Positions 29,271 through 39,786 are shown, counted from the first letter of the stretch. The stretch is 64,000 nucleotides of DNA from Nocardioides sp. B-3 (GCF_024703895.1 NZ_CP087968.1:930001-994000), one strand, 5' to 3'. Made by a program: numbers and translations. Notes: a model not told the origin generated them from the letters alone.

Positions 29271-30366
29271 GTGCCCTCGATGCGGTTGCCGTCCTCGTCC
29301 CAGTGGGCGGCGACCTTCTTCGACGGCTGGACCCGCGGCGGTTCGCCGGGCATCTTCGGGTGGTCGGGCGGGTAGTTCAGCTCGACCGGATTGGCGTCCC
29401 ACAGGTCCAGCAACGGCTGCAGCGAGAAGTGTTCGTCGTCGATCGTCTCCCACGGATCGCCGTCGGAGGCGAGCCTCGACGGGACCGTGAAGAGGTTGAG
29501 CCCGGCCGGCGAGGTCAGCGTCGCGAGCTCGTCCCACGACACCGGCGTCGAGACGGGCGCGCCGGGCAGGGGCCGAAGCGAGTAGGCCGACGCGATGGTC
29601 CGGTCCCGCGTGTTCTGGTTGAAGTCCACGAAGATCCGCTCCCCACGCTCCTCCTTCCACCGGGCCGTGGTCACGCCGTCGTCGCGCTTCTCGAGCTCGC
29701 GGCCGAAGGCGATCGCTGCGTGGCGTACGGCGCCGAACTCCCACTCAGGAGAGATCCGCACGTAGACATGGATGCCGCGGTTGCCGGACGTCTTCGCATA
29801 GCCGGTCATGCCGAGGTCGGCCAGCAGCTCGCGCGCGACGCCGGCCACGCGGACCGCGTCGGAGAAGTCGGTCCCCGGCTGGGGGTCGAGGTCGATGCGG
29901 AGCTCGTCGGGGTGGTCCTGCCAAGAATCGGACGCAGGGTCGCGACGGACGGGCCGGGGGGGAAGGTGAGGGTGCCCATGTGGGCACACCAGACGGGCAC
30001 TGCGATCTCCGTCGGACAGATCTCCTCCGCCGTACGACCCGAGGGGAAGGTGATCTCGACCGACTCGAGGTAGTCGGGAGCCCCCTTGGGGACACGCTTC
30101 TGGTAGAACGCGTCGGCGTCCTTGTCGAACGGACCGGTGGCCAGCTTCATCCCGGGGCGGACCCCGGACGTCCAGCGTTCGAGGGCGGTCGGTCGGTTGC
30201 GCAGCGCGCGCATCAGTCCTTCCTGCACGGACGTGAAGTACTCAGCCACCATCACCTTGGTGACCTCGGGCGTCATGTCGGTCGCCTCGTAGATCACCCG
30301 GTCGGGGGACGAGACGCGGACCTCACGGTCGCCGGCCCGGACCATCACCGGCTTCGCTGCTGCCAT
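29267..30366 (-). CDS. Stand-alone LigD-type DNA polymerase/primase
   Basis: About 366 aa, an archaeo-eukaryotic primase fold of the LigD polymerase family (PolD-type), used in end joining and gap filling. Visible features: ESVEITFPSGRTAEEICPTE, WCAHMGTLTFPPGP, the metal-binding DELRIDLDPQPGTDF with D-x-D, YAKTSGNRGIHVYVRI, ERIFVDFNQNTRDRTIASAY and PVSWDELATL. ATG 30366 is the first plausible start. The frame changes near 29935. Ligase and phosphoesterase domains of full LigD are absent. No Ku gene is in the window; ligC lies 6 kb away. Confidence 0.9.
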
Positions 30367-30385
30367 ACGCGTCAGGCTAGCGGTC

Positions 30386-31243
30386 TCAGTCGACCGGTTG
30401 CAGGACCGAGGAGACCTCGACCGGGCCTTCGCCGTACTCCCCGGTCCACCCACCGCTGGAAGCGACCGTCGTCGTGGAAGACCGTGAGCTCCACCTCGGT
30501 TGTCGAGGCTGCCGGCGCTGACCGAGAGCAGGCCCGGGAGTCCGATCAGCTCCTGCTGGACGCGCGTGAGCTCGGCCTGTGAGTGCGCGACCTCGGCCAC
30601 GCACAGCATCCCGCCCCACACCTCACGCAGCTTCCGCTCGGCGCCAGCGGGATCCTCCGTCACGTGGACGGTCACCACGGTCTCCTCGGGACTCCCGGGT
30701 GCGGGAGAGCCGTCCGTGCGGCTGACCACCCGCATCGCGAACCCGGGGAGACCGTCGGCGACGTTCCCGACCTCGAGGGCCGTCTCGTTCGTCGTGCGCG
30801 AGGGGTCGAGCACCTGCCACCCACCCGCCGGTTCGGGGCACGGGATCGTGAAGTCGAACGTGTGCTCCGTCCTCACCGGCGGCTGCACGTCTGTCGCCGT
30901 GAACGAGTCGCCGTCGAAGGAGCCCGTCAGCACGAAGGTCCCCGAGCGCACTCCCTCGGACTCGGTGTAGGCCCCCTCGTGCTGGCTCCAGTCCCAGCCG
31001 GGCAGGTCGGCATCGTCGCAGTGTGGGGGCCCTCCGAACGAGCTGTCGGTGAAGCACAACCGCGCGCCCGGAACCGTCGTCGGAGACGATGACGGACTTG
31101 GTCGTCGTGACGACCCCGGCCGCCCCCGGCACAGCCGTCGGACGCTCCACTGGACCCGCGTCCACCACGGACCGCTCGCCGCAACCCGCGAGCGCGACCA
31201 GCACGGCGATGACGAGTGCCGGGTGGGCAGGCGAGCGCAGCAT
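30386..31243 (-). CDS. Exported lipoprotein, paralogue 1 of 3
   Basis: A lipoprotein signal (LVIAVLVALAGC at residues 8-19) is followed by a Thr/Pro-rich linker. The body matches two other genes in the window (37155-38062, 38059-38961): RPTAVPGAAGVVTT, a GDSFTATDVQP strand after GSFDG, a PCPEPAGGWQVLDPS segment, and a C-terminal AGAERKLREVWGGMLCVAEV then QELIGLPGLLSV. Frame changes near 31073, 30500 and 30447; the restored tail reads EVELTVFHDDGRFQRWVD, then VEVSSVLQPVD. The function is unknown. Conserved Cys residues (lipobox Cys, PHC, PC, LC) probably form disulfides outside the membrane. Confidence 0.75.
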
Positions 31244-31277
31244 GCCTCGCAACCTAGTCCCGAGTAGCGTGGTCCGC

Positions 31278-31688
31278 ATGGCCTACGAGGTGGAGAAGAC
31301 CGACGAGCAGTGGCGAGCCGAGCTCAGCCCGGAGGAGTTCGCCGTGCTCCGCCAAGCCGGCACGGAGGCTGCCTTCAAGGGTGAGTACACCGACACCGAG
31401 ACCGAGGGCACCTACTCCTGCAAGGCGTGCGGCCACGAGCTGTTCACCAGCAACACGAAGTTCCACTCCGGCTGCGGCTGGCCGAGCTTCTACCAACCGA
31501 TCAGCGACACGATCGAGTACATCAAGGACACCTCGCACGGCATGGATCGCGTCGAGGTGCGCTGTGCCAACTGCGGTTCGCACCCGGGCCACGTCTTCCC
31601 CGACGGCTGCAGCACGCCCACCGGTGATCGCTACTGCATCAACTCGATCTCGATCAGCCCGGCAGCGAGCTCGGCCGACCGACCATGA
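31278..31688 (+). CDS. msrB: Methionine-R-sulfoxide reductase
   Basis: Reduces methionine R-sulfoxide in oxidised proteins. The clean 136-codon frame starts EVEKTDEQWRAELSPEEF and has zinc-binding CKAC and CANC pairs, the substrate segment HSGCGWPSFYQ, and the catalytic Cys in DRYCINSISI. Length is typical; the tail beyond ISI runs about ten residues. It lies beside the divergent lipoprotein gene; its 3' end overlaps the convergent methyltransferase by 35 bases. Confidence 0.95.
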   Translation: MAYEVEKTDEQWRAELSPEEFAVLRQAGTEAAFKGEYTDTETEGTYSCKACGHELFTSNTKFHSGCGWPSFYQPISDTIEYIKDTSHGMDRVEVRCANCGSHPGHVFPDGCSTPTGDRYCINSISISPAASSADRP

Positions 31689-32328
31689 ACGCCCGGGCGC
31701 CCATGATCTTCCAGACCAGAGGCACCTTGAGGTAGAGCTTCACCGGGCCCGGACCGCTGGGCAGGCGACCCTTGGTCGTGTAGGGCAGGAACCGCGGGAT
31801 GTTGACCTCCACGTCGAAGCCGGTGACCTTGAAGGCCTCGGCGAGCGCGCGGTCGTCGACGGGCGTGATGTGGTCCAGGAACATCCAGTAGTCCCTGCCG
31901 CAGTAGCGCACGTTGGGCTGGAGGACCATCAGCTTCCCGTCGGGGCGCAGCACGCGGCGTACCTCGTCTAGCGTCGAGACGATGACCTCGCGCGGCACGT
32001 GCTCGAAGAAGTTGCTGATGAACACCCGGTCGACCGACGCGGTCTCGATCGGGGTCATCTCGTCGGAGCGGCAGACGTGGGTCTCCACGCCGTCGGCGGC
32101 CCGGATGGCGACGTCAGGGTTGAGGTCGACGGCGATCCGGCGCCCCGCACGGATGTTGTTGATGAACTCGCAGTGACCGGCCGCGACATCGAGCACCACC
32201 GCGTCCTGAGGGATCCACTTCTGGAAGAAGCGCTGGCACAGCACCTCCCACAGGTCCGTGCGCATCTCTTCCTCGTCGGCGAAGCGCCGCCCGTAGAGCG
32301 CCTTGAGGTCATCGCCGTCTGCCTGCAT
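31654..32328 (-). CDS. Class I SAM-dependent methyltransferase
   Basis: A clean 225-codon frame. ATG 32328 follows GGAGG. Motif I is VVLDVAAGHCEFINNI, motif II-III SVDRVFISNFFEHVPRE, and post-motif III EVRRVLRPDGKLMVLQPNVR. The last 50 residues (VKLYLKVPLVWKIMGARAFM) are hydrophobic and basic, suggesting membrane association. This form of methyltransferase often sits in glycan clusters. The divergent neighbour is a nucleotide-sugar dehydrogenase, which supports that by context. Confidence 0.85.
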   Translation of the reverse strand: MQADGDDLKALYGRRFADEEEMRTDLWEVLCQRFFQKWIPQDAVVLDVAAGHCEFINNIRAGRRIAVDLNPDVAIRAADGVETHVCRSDEMTPIETASVDRVFISNFFEHVPREVIVSTLDEVRRVLRPDGKLMVLQPNVRYCGRDYWMFLDHITPVDDRALAEAFKVTGFDVEVNIPRFLPYTTKGRLPSGPGPVKLYLKVPLVWKIMGARAFMVGRPSSLPG

Positions 32329-32481
32329 TCGCGTTCCTCCCGTGGGCACGCTGTCGCGCCGGTCCAGATGTGTGGGTCATCCTAGGGTTCGCACCCGCGC
32401 GTTATGTGGGGGCATCTGCCACCCGATGGTCGCAGCGCCTATAGGTTGGGCCGCAGCTTTCAGACACGAGGGAGATCCAGC

Positions 32482-33685
32482 TTGTCCAACACGACATTCG
32501 ACCACGACGTGGTCGTGGTGGGCGGGTGCGGTCACGTCGGCCTTCCCCTCGCCATCGCCTTGGCGTCGCGCGGTCTCGACGTCGCCATCCGGGACATCGA
32601 CGCCCGAGCTGTCGACCTCGTGATGAGCGGCGAGCTGCCGTTCATGGAGAACGGCGCGACGGCGGTCCTGCAGAAGGCGCTCGCCGACGGCAAGCTGACC
32701 GCGACCACCGACCGCGACGTGATCGGTCGCTCCGAGGCCGTCGTCGTCGTGATCGGCACCCCGGTCGACGAGCACCTCAACCCCGACCCGCACGCCGTGA
32801 CCAAGGCGTTGCGCGAGTCGCTCGACGCCTTCCGCGACGGTCAGCTGGTCGTCCTGCGCAGCACGGTCTATCCCGGTGTCACCAAGCACATCGAGCGGCT
32901 CTTCGCCGAGGCGGGTCTCGATCTCGATGTCGCCTTCTGCCCCGAGCGCATCGCCGAGGGACGGGCGATGGAGGAGCTCTTCTCGCTGCCCCAGATCGTC
33001 TCGGGCCGCACCCGGGTGACCCGCGACCGGGCCGCCAAGCTCTTCGGCGTGCTCACCGCGAGCATCGTCGAGCTGGAGCCCGAAGAGGCCGAGCTGGCCA
33101 AGCTGTTCACCAACAACTGGCGATACATCAAGTTCGCCGCGGCCAACCAGTTCTATGTCATGGCCAACGACAACGGCCTCGACTACGACAAGATCCGCAA
33201 GGCCCCGGGCCCACGACTATCCGCGCGCCGCCGACATGCCGGGCGCCGGCTTCGCCGCCGGACCGTGCCTGTTCAAGGACACCATGCAGCTGGCGGCCTT
33301 CACCGACAACTCCTACATCCTCGGCCACTCGGCCATGCTGGTGAACGAGGGCCTTCCGCTCTACCTCGTGACCCGGATGGAGCAGGCGCACGACCTCGCC
33401 AACCTCCGCGTCGGCATCCTCGGCATGGCGTTCAAGGGTGAGAGCGACGACATCCGCTCCAGCCTGTCCTACAAGCTCAAGCGCATCCTCGAGTTCCGTT
33501 CGCGCGAGGTCCTCTGCACGGACCCCTACGTCACCGTCGACGCCAGCCTGCTGCCGCTGGAGGAGGTCATCGAGCGCTCGGACGTGCTGGTCATCGGTGC
33601 TCCGCACAAGGTGTACGCCGACGTGCTGACCGACAAACCGGTCGTGGACGTCTGGAACCTGCTGGCGAACGGGACGACCGTATGA
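32482..33685 (+). CDS. Nucleotide-sugar dehydrogenase (UDP-ManNAcA/UDP-glucose type)
   Basis: Oxidises a nucleotide sugar to the uronic acid with NAD. TTG 32482 after GGGAGA is the likely start; it opens the Rossmann motif VVVGGCGHVGLPLAIALA. Conserved elements: VVVIGTPVDEHLNPDP, LRSTVYPGVT, DVAFCPERIAEGRAMEEL, KLFTNNWRYIKFAAANQF, and GAGFAAGPCLFKDT with the catalytic Cys. The C-terminal RVGILGMAFKGESDDIRSS is diagnostic. The frame changes near 33210. The stop overlaps the next start as ATGA. Confidence 0.93.
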
Positions 33686-34455
33686 CGCTGGCGGTCTCCG
33701 TCGTCATCCCGGCCTACAACGAGGGCGACGGCGTGGTGGCGATCCTCGACCGGATCTTCCAGTCCGTCGAGTCCACGGTCGAGGTGCTGGTCGTCGTCGA
33801 CTTCGCCGAGGACACCACGATCCCGGTCGTGCTGAACCACCCCCGGTTCGGCAACGGTCTCGACCTCCTGATCAACACCTACGGCCGTGGCCCTGCCCAC
33901 GCGATCCGCTTCGGCATCGACAACGCCAGCCACGGCGTCGTCGTCGTCACCATGGCCGACGGCTCCGACGACCCCCGCCAGATCGACCCACTGGCCCGTC
34001 TGGTCGAGCGGGGGGGTCGTGGTCGCGGCAGCGTCGCGCTACTCCCCCGGCGGGCAGCAGGTCGGCGGCCCACTGCTCAAGGGCCTGATCTCGCAGGGCG
34101 CCGGCCGATCGCTCGGCATCCTCGCCCGGGTCGGCACCCATGACGCGACCAACAGCTTCAAGGCCTACTCCACGGAGTTCATCCGCGAGGTCGGGATCCA
34201 CAGCACGAGTGGGTTCGAGATCGGTCTTGAGCTGACCGCCAAGGCTCGACGCCTGCGACGTCCGGTCGCCGAGCTGCCCACCATCTGGCTGGACCGCACC
34301 ATCGGTGACTCCAACTTCGACATGAGAGCGTGGATCCCGAAGTACCTCCGCTGGTACCGCTTCGCCTTCGGTCCCGCCCTCTCCCCCGCCCAGTCTCCGA
34401 GCAGGCAGCAAAGATCGCTGCCCTCAACCAACGCGTCTCCACAAAGAACGGATAA
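33682..34455 (+). CDS. Family 2 glycosyltransferase
   Basis: About 257 aa. The N-terminal GT-A strand LAVSVVIPAYNEGDGVVAIL, the VEVLVVVDFAEDTT segment, and VVVVTMADGSDDPRQIDPLA with the metal-binding Asp region mark a GT2 enzyme; the C-terminal part (VGTHDATNSFKAYSTEFIRE, then TSGFEIGLELTAKA) matches dolichol-phosphate-mannose-synthase-like enzymes. Frame changes near 34012 and 34398. ATG 33682 overlaps the dehydrogenase stop. It is in an operon with the dehydrogenase and the next epimerase. Confidence 0.85.
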
Positions 34456-34461
34456 GTCATC

Positions 34462-35496
34462 GTGAGCAACGACCAGAAGGTCCTCGTCTCGGGTTCGGCC
34501 GGTTTCATCGGCGGCTACGTGGTGGAGGAGCTCCTCAGCCGCGGCTACACCGTCGTCGGCATCGACAACTACTCCAAGTACGGCAAGGTCGAGAAGTCCT
34601 ACGACAGCCACCCGAACTACCACTTCCACGAGGACGACTGCCGCAACGTCGACGTGATGAAGAAGCTGCTCGCCGACTGCGACCACTTCATCGCCGGCGC
34701 CGCCCTGATCGGCGGCATCTCCTACTTCCACGCCTACGCCTACGACCTGCTCGCGCAGAACGAGGCGGATCATGGCCTCGCAGTGCGACGCCGCGATCGA
34801 GGCGTTCCAGCACGGCAAGCTGAAGAAGGTCACCTACCTCTCCAGCTCGATGGTCTTCGAGTCCTCCGAGCACTGGCCCTCCAAGGAGGGTGACGAGCGG
34901 AAGATCCCGCCGCCGCTCTCGTCCTACGGCTTCCAGAAGCTGGCCGTGGAGTACTTCGCCAAGGCTGCCTTCGACCAGTACAAGCTGCCGTACACGATCG
35001 TGCGCCCCTTCAACTGCGTCGGCATCGGTGAAGGTCGCGCGCTCGGCGACGTCGAGGTCGCCTCGGGCAACGTCCAGCTCGCCATGAGCCACGTCGTCCC
35101 GGACATCGTGCAGAAGATCGTCAAGGGCCGGGACCCGCTCCACATCCTCGGTGAGGGCAACCAGGTGCGTCACTACACGTACGGCGGAGACCTCGCCAAG
35201 GGCATCGTGGAGTGCATGAGCCGGGACGCGGCGTACAACGAGGACTTCAACATCTCGACGCCGCAGTCGACCACCGTCCGCGAGCTCGCCGAGGTGATCT
35301 GGCGCAAGATCAAGGGCGACGCACCCCTGACCCCCGGTCAGCGACAAGGCCTACGAGTACGACGTGCAGAAGCGCGTGCCGGACGTCCAGAAGGCCAAGG
35401 ACGTGCTCGGCTTCGAGTGCACCACCAGCCTCGACGTCATGCTCGACGAAGTGATCCCCCCGGGTGACGCAGGCCGTCGCCGACGGTCGTCTCTGA
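34462..35496 (+). CDS. NAD-dependent sugar epimerase/dehydratase
   Basis: An extended SDR enzyme, about 344 aa, from GTG 34462. The Rossmann motif is VSGSAGFIGGYVVEEL. The catalytic pair reads SSSMVFES (Ser) and SSYGFQKLAVEYF (Y-x3-K). Substrate-binding VRPFNCVGIGEGRA and RHYTYGGDLAKGI follow. Frame changes near 34768, 35335 and 35459. It probably converts the nucleotide sugar made by this cluster, but its exact reaction cannot be read from the motifs. Confidence 0.88.
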
Positions 35497-35512
35497 GCTG
35501 ACCGGCCAGCAG

Positions 35513-37151
35513 ATGCAGATGCTGCGGGGGCGTCTTCCGCTCGCCCTGATGGTGCTGGTCGTCCTGATCGGTTCAGCCTTCCTGCTCTCGCAGGCCCGCT
35601 ACCTGTGGTTCTTCGGCGACGACTGGGCGTTCCTGCTGGGGCGTGACCTCGGCGCGAATCCCGTCGAAGACCTCATGCGACCGCACAACGAGCACTGGAG
35701 CGCGCTCCCGGCCCTGATCTATCGCGCCATGTTCTCGGTGTTCGGGCTGAAGCACTTCCTGCTCTTCGCGATGCTCCCGATCGCGGCCCACGCGGTCACC
35801 TGCGTCCTGTTCACCCTGTTGCAGCGGCGCTGCGGCGTACACCCCCGGGTCGCCACGGGCGTCACCACGGTCCCGGGTCTTCCCGGGAGCCGGCGCGGAG
35901 AACCTGCTGTGGTCCTTCCGGGTCGGCATGCTGGCCTCGGCGGCGTTCGGGCTCAGCGCGCTGCTGGTGGCCCTGCGCACCCCGGACCGCCGCAACGTGG
36001 GCCTGATCTGGCTGCTCTCCGTGCTCTCCCTGATGTCGTCGAGCATGGCCGTCCCGATGCTCATCTGGCTCGGCTCCCTCACGCTGCTGCGCGGTGGCCT
36101 CCGTCGCGCGTTGGCGCTCACCCTGCCGCCGATGGGCGTGTACGCCGTGTGGTTCCTCATCTGGGGTCGCGGAGTGGACACCGGTATTCCCGCAAGTCGG
36201 GTGGCCGACGTGGTCCCGCTGGCGTGGAAGGGACTCGCCGGCACTCGGGACACCATGTCCGCCTTCGACGGTGCCGGCCCGGTCATCGTCATCGCGTTGC
36301 TGGCCGCGGCCGTGCTGCTGCAGCCCGACACCGACCGGCGCGCCCTCGCCCTGTCCGGGTCGGTGACCGCCGTGGCCACCTACCTCATCCCGGCGCAGTC
36401 GCGCGGAGGCCTCGGGCCGGAGTCGACCTCGGCCTTGCGCTACTCCTACTTCGGGGCGCTGATGTTGCTGCCCGCCCCGGCCCCGGTCCTGCACGCCCTG
36501 CACGAGCGCCTCGCCGCGCGACCCGTGGAGCGATCCCTGACGGTCGCCGTGGTCCCGGCAGCGCTGGTCGTTCCGGGCGCCATCGGCGTGGTCACCTTCC
36601 GCGAGGGACGCGACACGCTCGTCCCCGACCTCCGTGCGCGCACCGTCGCCGGCAGTGAGCTCGCCCGGTCGGGCGAACGCTTGTTGGCCAACGTGGTCGA
36701 CGCGACCTACAACCCCGACGTCACCGCCGTCGCGCTGGCCCACGACTCCGTCGCCGAGGCCCTGCCGGACCAGCGCGTGACGCCACACGACCTGCTCAAC
36801 GCACGAGCCGCTCTCCGGGTCGCCGCCGGGCCGACGACACGGGACCTGCCCGAGGCGAAGGTCTCGTTCGTGTCGACGGAGACCTCACCATCAGGCGGCT
36901 GCGTGATCGGGCTCGGTGCGCCGGGCAGCGTCCTCGAGATCCCGTCGGGCGATGCCGGCGCTCAGGTCCTCTTCACCGTCTCCAACACTGACCGCGTCAC
37001 CGCGCGACTGCGCTCAGGAGACGCGACGAGCGATCCCGTCGAGGTGCTCGTCGGCGACACCACCCGGGCCTACCTCGGCGTCAGCGCGGCGGACGTCGAC
37101 CTGCTGGTCGACCTGCCACCGGGGGCACCGTTCACGGTGTGCGCCCGCTGA
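35513..37151 (+). CDS. Polytopic membrane protein, GT-C-like
   Basis: About 545 aa. The N-terminal two thirds hold eight or more membrane segments (LALMVLVVLIGSAFLLSQA, LLFAMLPIAAHAVTCVLFTL, VGLIWLLSVLSLMSSSMAVP, ...). Between segments 1 and 2 is WFFGDDWAFL, a DD-type motif as in GT-C glycosyltransferases, followed by NEHWSALPALIYR. The last 170 residues are soluble and beta-rich. It probably transfers a lipid-linked sugar outside the membrane. ATG 35513 is used; ATG 35519 is an alternative. The frame changes near 35870. It ends the sugar operon. Confidence 0.75.
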
Positions 37152-37154
37152 CCC

Positions 37155-38062
37155 TCAGCCGACGGGCGTCAGGGCGGAGCTGATCTCGACCACCCCGGGC
37201 CCGAACTCCCGGTCGGCCCAGGGCCCGGATCGAACCGTCGTCGTAGATCACGGACTGCTCGACCGTGTTGCTGACCGACCCGTAGCCACCGCCGAGGAAG
37301 CCCGGCAGGTCCCTCAGGTCCTCGGCGGCACGGCGCAGCTCAGCCTCGGTGTTCGCCACCCGGTAGACGCACAGCGGCCCGCCCCAGACAGGGCGCAGCT
37401 CGGCCTCGGCCGCCGCGACGTCGCCGGTCACGCCCACGTTGACGATGGTGAAGGCCGGGTCGTTCATGGCCTGCTCGATCTCGAGCGAGACCTCGCCGTC
37501 GAGGAAGGCCTGCCAGCGCGGATTGATCGACTGGTCCACCCACACCAGTCCGTGGTCGGGGGCGCGCAGCCGCGGCCCGCATCAGCTTGCCGCGCGTCGC
37601 GTCCGTGGTCATGGCGGGGTCGAGAACGGTCCAGCCGCCGGGTGGTTCGGTGCACGGAGTCGTCTCGGGCGACCGGCTCTCGGGCACGTCGCCACCGGCG
37701 ACCACCTCCGTGGGCGTGAACGCCGTGCCGTCCCATTCGCCGACGAGCGTGAAGTCGCCCCAGCGCACGCCGTTGGCCTCCTCGTAGGCGCCGGCGTGGT
37801 CAGCCCGGGCCCAGTCGAGCACCGCCGGTCCGCTGCACTGGGGTGGCAGGGACTGGGCCACCCCGCCGAGGCAGAGCTCCGGGCCGTCACCGTCGTCGAG
37901 GACGGTCGTGGGCCGGGACGTCGTCACCAGCCCGGTTGCGGCCAGCACCTCGGTCGGTCGCGACGCCGAGACGGTCTCCGGCACAGCCTTGTCCCCGCAC
38001 CCCGCCACCGGGGCGACCGCGACGCACACGAGCACCGTCCCCCGCACGGTGCTGGCCCTCAT
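37155..38062 (-). CDS. Exported lipoprotein, paralogue 2 of 3
   Basis: ATG 38062 overlaps the stop of paralogue 3 as ATGA. Lipobox VAVAPVAGC ends the signal. The body repeats the family plan: RPTEVLAATGLVTT, TVLDDGDGPELC, SLPPQCSGPAVLDWARADHA, TPCTEPPGGWTVLDPAMTTD and AAEAELRPVWGGPLCVYRVA. Frame changes near 37565 and 37220; the corrected end reads WADREFGPGVVEISSALTPV. The conserved family end (VEISS-LTPV in paralogues 2 and 3, VEVSSVLQPV in paralogue 1) supports that all three are real. Function unknown. Confidence 0.8.
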
Positions 38063-38961
38063 GCGACCGGCGTCAGGGTCGAGGTGATCTCGACCCGCCC
38101 GTCGCCGTACGTCGCGTCTGCCCAGTCCTGCAGCGAACCGTCGTCGTAGAGGACGCCGATCTGCACGACGTCGGCGGCGGCCGACGACGACGTGACTCCG
38201 GGCAGCTTCTGCAGCTCCATCGCCAGCTCGTTGAGCTCGGCTTCGGTGTACGCCGCCTCGCTGACACACAGGGCACCGCCCCACGTCTCACGCAGCTTGG
38301 CCTCCGCGCCCGCCGCGTCCTTGGTGACCGCGACGTTGATGACCAGCCGGGTCGGGTCGTTGGCAGCAGCGGGGTCGTCGGGCTGGTCGATGAACGACCC
38401 GGCATAGCCGGGCAGCGCGGCGGCCGCGGTGAACGTCGCGTCCATCGCCTCCTGAGTGGCCATGGCCGGGTCGACAACACCCCAGCCCTCCGCCGGCGGC
38501 TCGCACGGGGTCGTGAGCTCCGGCTCCGGAGCCCGGCTCGTCGGGTCGTAGAGCGCGGCCGGGACGGCCTCGGTGACGGCGAACGTGGTGCCGTCGAAGG
38601 TGCCGGTCAGGGCGAAGGAGCCCCACTTGGTGCCGGACTCGTCCTCGTGCTCGGGGTGGTCCGCCCACTCCCACGTCGCCATCGGTGTGCCCGAGCACTG
38701 CGGCGGGAACGACTCGGCGACGAAGGTGCACAGCTCCGGCCCGTCACCGTCGTCGAGCACCGTCACGAGGCCACCAGTGGTGACGGCGCCCGTAGCCGCG
38801 GGCACAGCGGTGGGCAGCTCGCCCGGCTCGGCGGCGACGTCGGCCACCGTGTCGCCGGCAGGGTCCACCGCCTCCATCTGTTCCTCGGTGCTGCAGGCGG
38901 CCAGCGTGATGGGGGCGGACAGGGCGATCAGCGCGGCGAGCGCGACGGCGGTGCGGGTCAT
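38059..38961 (-). CDS. Exported lipoprotein, paralogue 3 of 3
   Basis: A clean 300-codon frame and the best reference for the family. The signal MTRTAVALAALIALSAPITL ends in AAC, the lipobox. The body holds VPAATGAVTTGGLVTVLDDG, then ESFPPQCSGTPMATWEWADH, GSFALTGTFDGTTFAV, TTPCEPPAEGWGVVDPAMAT, AGAEAKLRETWGGALCVSEA and GRVEITSTLTPV. Five or six Cys are shared with the paralogues. It is the first gene of the pair with paralogue 2 (ATGA overlap). Cell-surface location is clear, role is not. Confidence 0.85.
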   Translation of the reverse strand: MTRTAVALAALIALSAPITLAACSTEEQMEAVDPAGDTVADVAAEPGELPTAVPAATGAVTTGGLVTVLDDGDGPELCTFVAESFPPQCSGTPMATWEWADHPEHEDESGTKWGSFALTGTFDGTTFAVTEAVPAALYDPTSRAPEPELTTPCEPPAEGWGVVDPAMATQEAMDATFTAAAALPGYAGSFIDQPDDPAAANDPTRLVINVAVTKDAAGAEAKLRETWGGALCVSEAAYTEAELNELAMELQKLPGVTSSSAAADVVQIGVLYDDGSLQDWADATYGDGRVEITSTLTPVA

Positions 38962-39026
38962 GGCACTAGGACGATAGCGGCTCAGGAAGGGTTCCGGCGC
39001 GGGCTGGCCGGGCCCGACACGCGCTC

Positions 39027-39063
39027 CCTTGGACCTGAGTCTTCTCGAGACTCAGGTCCAAGG
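39027..39063. terminator. Perfect 16-base hairpin after hemQ
   Basis: CCTTGGACCTGAGTCT and its exact inverse AGACTCAGGTCCAAGG enclose TCTCG. It lies 15 bases past the hemQ stop on the minus strand, so it is a probable terminator for the heme genes. No T-run follows. Confidence 0.75.
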
Positions 39064-39078
39064 AGAGTCGGACCTACC

Positions 39079-39786
39079 TCAGGGCAGGCGGGCGACCAGC
39101 TCGGCCGGGGTCACCCGCGAGCCCGTGTAGAACGGCACCTCGTCGCGGACGTGGCGACGTGTCTCGGAGCCACGCAGGTGACGCATCAGGTCGACGATCC
39201 GGTAGAGCTCGTCGGCCTCGAAGGCCAGCATCCACTCGTAGTCACCGAGGGCGAAGGACGCGACCGTGTTGGCGCGCACGTCGGGATAGTCGCGAGCCAT
39301 CTTGCCGTGCTCGGCGAGCATCGCGCGGCGCTCGCCGTCGTCGAGGAGATACCACTCGTAGGACCGGACGAAGGGATAGACGCAGACGTGCGCCTTCGTC
39401 TCCTCGTCGGCCGGGAAGGCCGGGATGTGCGACTTGTTGAACTCCGCCGGGCGGTGCAGCGCCATCTGCGACCAGACGGGCTCGAGGCGCGCACCGAAGG
39501 TCGTGCGGCGGAAGGTGTTGTAGGCCGACTGGAGCATCTCGCTGTCCTCGGCGTGCCACCAGACCATCAGGTCGGCGTCGGCGCGCAGGCCACTGACGTC
39601 GTAGAGCCCGCGCACCACGATGTCCTCCTCGGCCCGGGAGGCGAACAGCGCCTCCACCTCGGACGCCTCGGTGTCGCGGTCGGTGGCTCCGAGCACGTCG
39701 CGCAGCTTGAAGACCGACCACATCGTGTAGCGGATGGTGTCGTTGAGCTCTCGTGCCTTCGCTGCCTTCGTCGCCATACGACTCAT
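39079..39786 (-). CDS. hemQ: Coproheme decarboxylase HemQ
   Basis: Converts coproheme to heme b in the coproporphyrin-dependent pathway. A clean frame of 235 codons with family features [27 protein letters not shown], the catalytic-Tyr region [22 protein letters not shown]-like region [18 protein letters not shown], and [19 protein letters not shown] 39786 overlaps the hemY stop as ATGA, which favours it over ATG 39777. It is coupled to hemY and ends in a hairpin. Confidence 0.95.
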   Translation of the reverse strand: MSRMATKAAKARELNDTIRYTMWSVFKLRDVLGATDRDTEASEVEALFASRAEEDIVVRGLYDVSGLRADADLMVWWHAEDSEMLQSAYNTFRRTTFGARLEPVWSQMALHRPAEFNKSHIPAFPADEETKAHVCVYPFVRSYEWYLLDDGERRAMLAEHGKMARDYPDVRANTVASFALGDYEWMLAFEADELYRIVDLMRHLRGSETRRHVRDEVPFYTGSRVTPAELVARLP

